From: Vitis vinifera
Taxonomy: Eukaryota; Streptophyta; Magnoliopsida; Vitales; Vitaceae
Length of the DNA: 64,000 nucleotides
NCBI RefSeq assembly: GCF_030704535.1
Contig: NC_081812.1
Location: 16,403,001-16,467,000 of the forward strand
Direction: 5' to 3'
Under the pieces are notes generated by a model, which made no database searches, was not told the DNA's origin, and saw nothing but the letters and a program-made list of their open reading frames with translations. Both the position numbers and the translations under genes were made by a program. Of this stretch, positions 59,118-64,000 are shown piece after piece (position 1 is the stretch's first letter; every line of letters begins with the position of its first letter).

Positions 59118-59124
59118 TATAAAT
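59118..59124 (+). promoter_or_regulatory. TATA box of receptor-kinase copy 3
   Basis: TATAAAT in the conserved context ggatataaa, 54 bp before the ATG at 59178. Confidence 0.55.
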
Positions 59125-59177
59125 CCAACATTTTCTTACCAACCAAAGATACATCGCTAAACAAAACTAGGAAAGAC

Positions 59178-61610
59178 ATGGGAAACCTTAGTCCTACATC
59201 TTCAAAGTTTCCTTCCATTCTTCTTATTCTTCTCATATTTCTCATCTCCTTCTTCTCTGATGCAACTTCCAACACCCAGAACCTTTTGCGAAGAGGCTCC
59301 TCTCTCTCTGTCGAAGATGATTCCGACTACATCACCTCCCCAGACAAATCATTCACTTGTGGTTTCTATGGGATGGGGAAAAATGCTTACTGGTTTTCGA
59401 TATGGCTCACAAATTCAAAGGAAAGAACTGTTGTTTGGATGGCCAATCGAAACAGACCTGTCAATGGCCGGGGCTCCAGAATTTCGATGCAGCGAGATGG
59501 CACCATGATTCTAAGGGATGCTGATGGCTCAACTGTTTGGGAGACGAACACTACCTCCAAAGATGTTGATCGAGCAGAGCTTTTGGACACTGGAAACCTT
59601 GTTCTGAAGGACCCACGGGGTAAAATTCTATGGCAAAGCTTTGATTTTCCTACTGATACTCTTCTGCCAAACCAAATCCTTACTACAAGCACACAGCTGA
59701 TCTCTATAATCAGAAGAGGGGATTTTTCCTCTGGTCACTTTTACTTCTTTTTTGATAATGACAATGTCTTGAGAATGATGTATAATGGGCCTGACATTTC
59801 AAGCTTGTATTGGCCTAATCCTGATTGGAATGTTTTCGGAAATGGAAGAACAAACTATAACAGTAGCAGAATTGCTGTTTTAGATGAAATGGGGAGGTTT
59901 CTTTCGAGTGATAAAATGTCTTTCAAAGCTTCTGACATGGGTTTTGGAGTCAAAAGGAGGCTGACAATGGACTACGATGGAAACCTGAGGCTCTATAGTT
60001 TAAACCATTCCACGGGATTATGGGTGATCTCATGGAAAGCTCTTAGCGAACAGTGTAAAGTGCATGGGTTATGTGGTAGAAATGGGATTTGTATTTATAC
60101 ACCAGAACCCAAGTGTTCATGTCCTCCGGGCTATGAAGTAAGTGACCCAAGTGACTGGAGCAAAGGTTGCAAGTCTAAGTTCAACCAAAGCTGTTCCCAA
60201 ACACAGCACGTAAAATTTGTGGAGCTTCCCCAGACCGATTACTATGGGTTTGATCTCAATTACAGCCAATCTGTTTCAATGGAAGCTTGCAGGAAAATCT
60301 GCTTGGACGATTGCCTTTGCCAAGGATTCGCCTACAGGCTAACAGGAGAAGGGAACTGTTACGCAAAAAGTACCCTTTTCAATGGCTACAAGTCCTCGAA
60401 CTTCCCAGGGAGTTTATATTTAAAACTGCCTATGGATGTCGAAACGTCAGCACCCACTATTCTTAATGGCGCTGATCCCATATGCGAGTCCAAGGAAGTT
60501 GAGGTCGTGCTGAGTTCTTCTATGTATGACCCTGCCAATAAAAGGATGAGATGGGTTTATCTCTACTCATTTGCTTCTGCCATTGGTGCAATGGAAATTC
60601 TCTTTATTGTGTCGAGTTGGTGGTTTCTTTTCAGGGTACATAATGTGACATCTTCAGTTGAAGATGGATATGGTCCGATTTCAAGTCAGTTCAGGAGATT
60701 TAGCTACACCGAACTCAAGAAGGCAACCAACAATTTCAAAGTAGAGCTTGGAAGGGGAGGCTTTGGGGCTGTTTATAAGGGTGTTTTGGAGGATGAAAGG
60801 GTAGTAGCTGTGAAGAAATTGGGAGATGTCATTCAAGGGGAAGAGGAGTTTTGGGCTGAAATAATCACAATCCAAAAAATTTATCATATGAATCTTGTCA
60901 GAATGTGGGGATTCTGTACAGAGGGTAGACACAGACTTGTAGTCTATGAGCATGTAGAAAATCTATCACTGGATAAGCATCTCTTCAGTACGACTTTTCT
61001 GGGATGGAACGAGAGGTTTAACGTTGCAGTGGGGACAGCAAGGGGTTTAGCCTACCTTCACCATGGGTGTCTAGAATGGGTTATCCATTGTGACGTGAAG
61101 CCTGAAAATATACTTCTAGACAATGGGTTTGAACCAAAGATTGCAGATTTTGGGCTAGCAAAGCTGTCTCAGAGAGATGGCCCCGGTTCCAAAGAATTCT
61201 CTCAGATTCGGGGGACTAAAGGATAAATGGCTCCGGAGTGGGCGATGAATCTTCCAATTACGGCAAAAGTTGATGTTTATAGCTATGGAGTTGTGGTTCT
61301 AGAGATGGTGAGGGGAATTCGGCTTTCAAATTGGGTGGTTGGGGATGGTGAGGAGCAGGAAGCTGAGATGACGAGGTTTGTCAGGCTAGTGAAACGGAAA
61401 ATTGAATGTGGAGAAGACAATTGGGTAGAGGATACAGTGGACCCAAGATTGAAGGGTAAGTTTAGCAGGCACCAGGCAGCAAAGTTGATCGAAATAGGTA
61501 TTTCTTGTGTAGAGGAAGATGGAAGTAAAAGACCTACAATGGCCACCGTAGTCCAAGTTCTCCTGGAATGTGAAAATGAAGCCCAAGTCCAAACCCTGGA
61601 CTGGGATTAA
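59178..61610 (+). pseudogene. Receptor-like kinase copy 3 (ZmPK1 type) with one nonsense codon
   Basis: Third paralog, more diverged, with a signal peptide extended by several residues. All domains are present in one frame: lectin, EGF-like Cys cluster, PAN, TM, kinase with Gly loop, HCDVKPEN and DFG. A TAA at 61224-61226 replaces the Tyr codon just before MAPEWAM, at residue 683, inside the kinase activation segment. The frame continues open to 61610 (127 codons from ATG 61227), so restoring only that codon's sense would leave a normal-length ORF. As it stands the product lacks APE and the C-lobe, so the kinase should be dead, although the ectodomain, TM and part of the N-lobe would be made. 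Confidence 0.9.
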
Positions 61611-63159
61611 ATGTCCTAGGTTATGGGTTGTCATTGGTTTTTCTTGTTTTCTTTTTGTATGTCTTTCTCCGTAGCCACTTCTCTGGAACTACATCAATTT
61701 GGAATCGTCCAAATTCATGATCCTGTGTAGCATAAGACATTCACCTCCCATAAAATAATAGAAATTCACAGCATGCAGATACTATGATTTTTTTTTTCTC
61801 CCCAAAAAGAAAGACAAAAGAAAAAAAGACAGAAGTCTGTAAAAAGCAGATGAACAAACTTGAATTTTATTTTTAGGACTCAAGTCAAGGGTGACTAGAT
61901 GAATTGGTGGATGTAGATTCTGATTTCCTTTCATTTGTTTTATTTATAGCAGTTTCATTTCCTTGTTCAGTCAGTAATTTTCTTTTTCCCCTCACTTGAA
62001 GTAATTGTTTTGATAATTTTGTTCCCTTCCCCCCACCTTCTTCAAATTGGGTGTATAATTGAAATGGAAGTTGGCTTATATTTACTGGTAATGCTTGTGA
62101 TATCCTTTTTCTCACCTTTTTCTTAGAAATGAAGAATGAGGAAATATGGGTGCTACATGTTTCGCTTGTTGAGAACTGCCATTGTCACATAGATTTCCTA
62201 TTGATTAACATGTAATCCTTGTATGATTTTTGTTCCAAGGAAATTAGTTGGTAAAAAGCTTCAGTCAAACTTTAATTGTGTGACATTGTAGGAATCTTTG
62301 TCCTAGATCTTGAATGCCTTCTTTTTGTATGATATTAGATATCATGCATCCACAAGTTCTTCTCACTTGTTCAATTTTTTATGATGTGCGGTTTTTAACA
62401 TATGGTGTTCTTAGATGTCTGGATCCTAGTAAGCTTTACTTGTGTGAGCTTATCCTTGTAAAGTGGAAAAGTTATCCTACTGATGCAGTGTTGTTAGATA
62501 TTCTAATAGCTTTACTTGTATGAGCTCATCCTTGCAAGCTTGAAGGTTATCTTGTTCAGGGACATGGTCCTTGCTCTTCTTCTAGAACTTTTTATTCCGT
62601 TCTTTTCATTTATTTATTTATTTTTGGTGTGTGTGGATAGCCTTACTATTATAGCACGTGTGTTATTTTTCCATGGGCTATATTACAATTTATCTCTCGT
62701 AGTTTCTTCCCTTATTTTTAGGAAGCATACTTATGTACGTCTGAATTCTTATTTGGAAGCGTCTTGGTACTTTGACTGTTTAAGTCTTAAGAAGTTGATA
62801 TCCAAGTGTAGCTATATATTGTTACTTAGAGGATCTGCAGATTTAAGTAGGTTTAGATCTGATAAAACTATATACCAGCACTCATGTCCCCATTGTTTGC
62901 AATATGGAGCTATGCTGAACTGTGAAATGAGTAGCTACTGTTACCAACTTGAGGCTTGGGTCAAAGGAAGAAAAAGAGGTTGATAGGATATGTTGAACTG
63001 TGAATTTAATTAACTCGTGTTCATCATTTGATATCATGATTCTGAATTGTTGATCGGATGGACCAAATGCATTTGGTGTGGTACTTGTTTTAATTGGACC
63101 TGGTAACATTGATCAGGTCCTGGTTTTTTTTTTCTTCTTCTTTTTTTTTTTTTTTCCAG
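61611..63159. other. Intergenic region after copy 3, no gene seen
   Basis: 61611 to about 61850 holds the 3' flank shared with copy 2. A 155-codon plus-strand ORF at 62516-62983 is hydrophobic and without any recognisable domain. It is T-rich and probably not coding. Confidence 0.45.
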
Positions 63160-64000
63160 CAATGTTTGCTTTTTGAAACACCAATTTTCTCATCATGATT
63201 GTAGGAAGTACAGAGATGCCAGATGCAATGGAGATGATATTTCAGTCTGCCCTTGCTTTGGGTAGAAACGGGGCCGCGAGTTATTTGTTTTCCCTGAAAT
63301 TTCTTGCACTTACATCATATCGTGCTTTTCCATGTCTAATTTTTAGTACCACACTCAATTGAGCTAATTGACAGTAAGTTTCTTGCTTTTGCTTTGCATT
63401 ACATTTTAGTATGCAAAATAAAAGGAAAAAAAAAGAAAAAAGAAAAAGAAGAGTGGACTCTTCTAGAATTACCAGAAAACAAAAAATAAGCATGGGTTGT
63501 TGTTTGTTTGTGGAGTTATTTTAGTTTTTGACGTCATGCTCCTCAAGCAACATCTTATAAGACGATTTTTAGTATTAGGTCCAACATGAACTAGTGCAAG
63601 TGTGAAGATTGCATTTTCTCATGTCTCAGACTCTCCAGTAGAGGGAATCATACTCTCTCCATTTGACTTGACATGTGATATGCTGGAAACCTGAAACATG
63701 GCCTTGGTTTGGCTGGTGTCATTTTTCACTACTCAAGAGATTTCTTGCCCATATGCTAAAGACTTTTATAAGTAGTCTATATAACTAACTGCCCTTGGCA
63801 AAAACTCAGCGTGTCTATAACTAAAGATGTACGTTAGCAATAGCATTATATGGATATGGCTTTGTGGTTCAACACGAATACAATGACACTTTCCTGGAGA
63901 ATACCTGAATAAGATGAATAACAACAAATGTCACATGAAAGCAAATTGGTCGTGCCAATTAAGAATTTCTGTTTCATACATGTCAGCAAGTTGATGAGCT
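63160..64000 (+). pseudogene. Second fragment of the ATG1 3' end (runs off the window)
   Basis: Aligns with about 26660-27520: end of intron 11, exon 12 (63205-63276, [23 protein letters not shown]), intron 12 and the first bases of exon 13. The exon-12 donor is changed from GTGAGT to GCGAGT and the exon-13 acceptor from TTGCAG to CAGCAA, so splicing as in ATG1 would be impaired. It continues past the window end, so a larger duplicate cannot be excluded. Confidence 0.85.

Noticed and set aside
62516..62983. 155-codon hydrophobic ORF
   Set aside because: T-rich intergenic sequence, no domain, no paralog in the window.

Overview
This is a 64-kb piece of an AT-rich nuclear plant genome. It has spliced genes with plant GT-AG introns, a plant-type tRNA-Val, and nested LTR retrotransposons, LINEs and MITEs. 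The style of the genes and repeats suggests a woody eudicot, probably grapevine (Vitis). That species call is inference from family knowledge, not from a search.

Layout. (1) 1-8.1 kb: a local duplication (about 1-2230 and 5690-7335) and three very small minus-strand ORFs, each with one hydrophobic segment. One is a glycine-rich protein with a TATA box. (2) 8.1-15.7 kb: a complete seven-exon PRA1-family gene on the minus strand (209 aa, PRA1.A type), with intergenic sequence downstream. (3) 16.5-18 kb: tRNA-Val(CAC), two tRNA-like relics and a TIR element. (4) 18.7-27.7 kb: a complete 13-exon ATG1/ULK autophagy kinase gene (732 aa, ATG1b/c type) with a 5'-truncated LINE in intron 3. (5) 29.3-31.5 kb: an internally deleted Copia element. 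(6) 31.9-42.7 kb: a decayed 10.8-kb Ty3/Gypsy element on the minus strand. It has an antisense spliced reading frame between pol and its 3' LTR. A piece resembling a mitochondrial-plasmid RNA polymerase is embedded in its reverse transcriptase. (7) 43-62 kb: three tandem ZmPK1-type G-lectin receptor kinases. The first is intact; the second and third each carry one in-frame nonsense codon. Fragments of the ATG1 3' end lie downstream of copies 2 and 3, so the array seems to have grown by duplicating blocks that took in part of the ATG1 locus. TE insertions separate the blocks: a fold-back element, a TRIM-like element, and a roughly 3.9-kb insert full of short perfect palindromes.

The functional genes are not a pathway. 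They are housekeeping trafficking (PRA1), autophagy initiation (ATG1), a tRNA, and a defence/development-type receptor kinase family caught in birth and death. The most unusual items are the RNA-polymerase-like insert inside the Gypsy RT, the antisense gene of that Gypsy element, very short LINE-tail insertions bounded by target-site duplications, the palindrome array, and the preserved empty site for the Gypsy insertion in a paralogous block.
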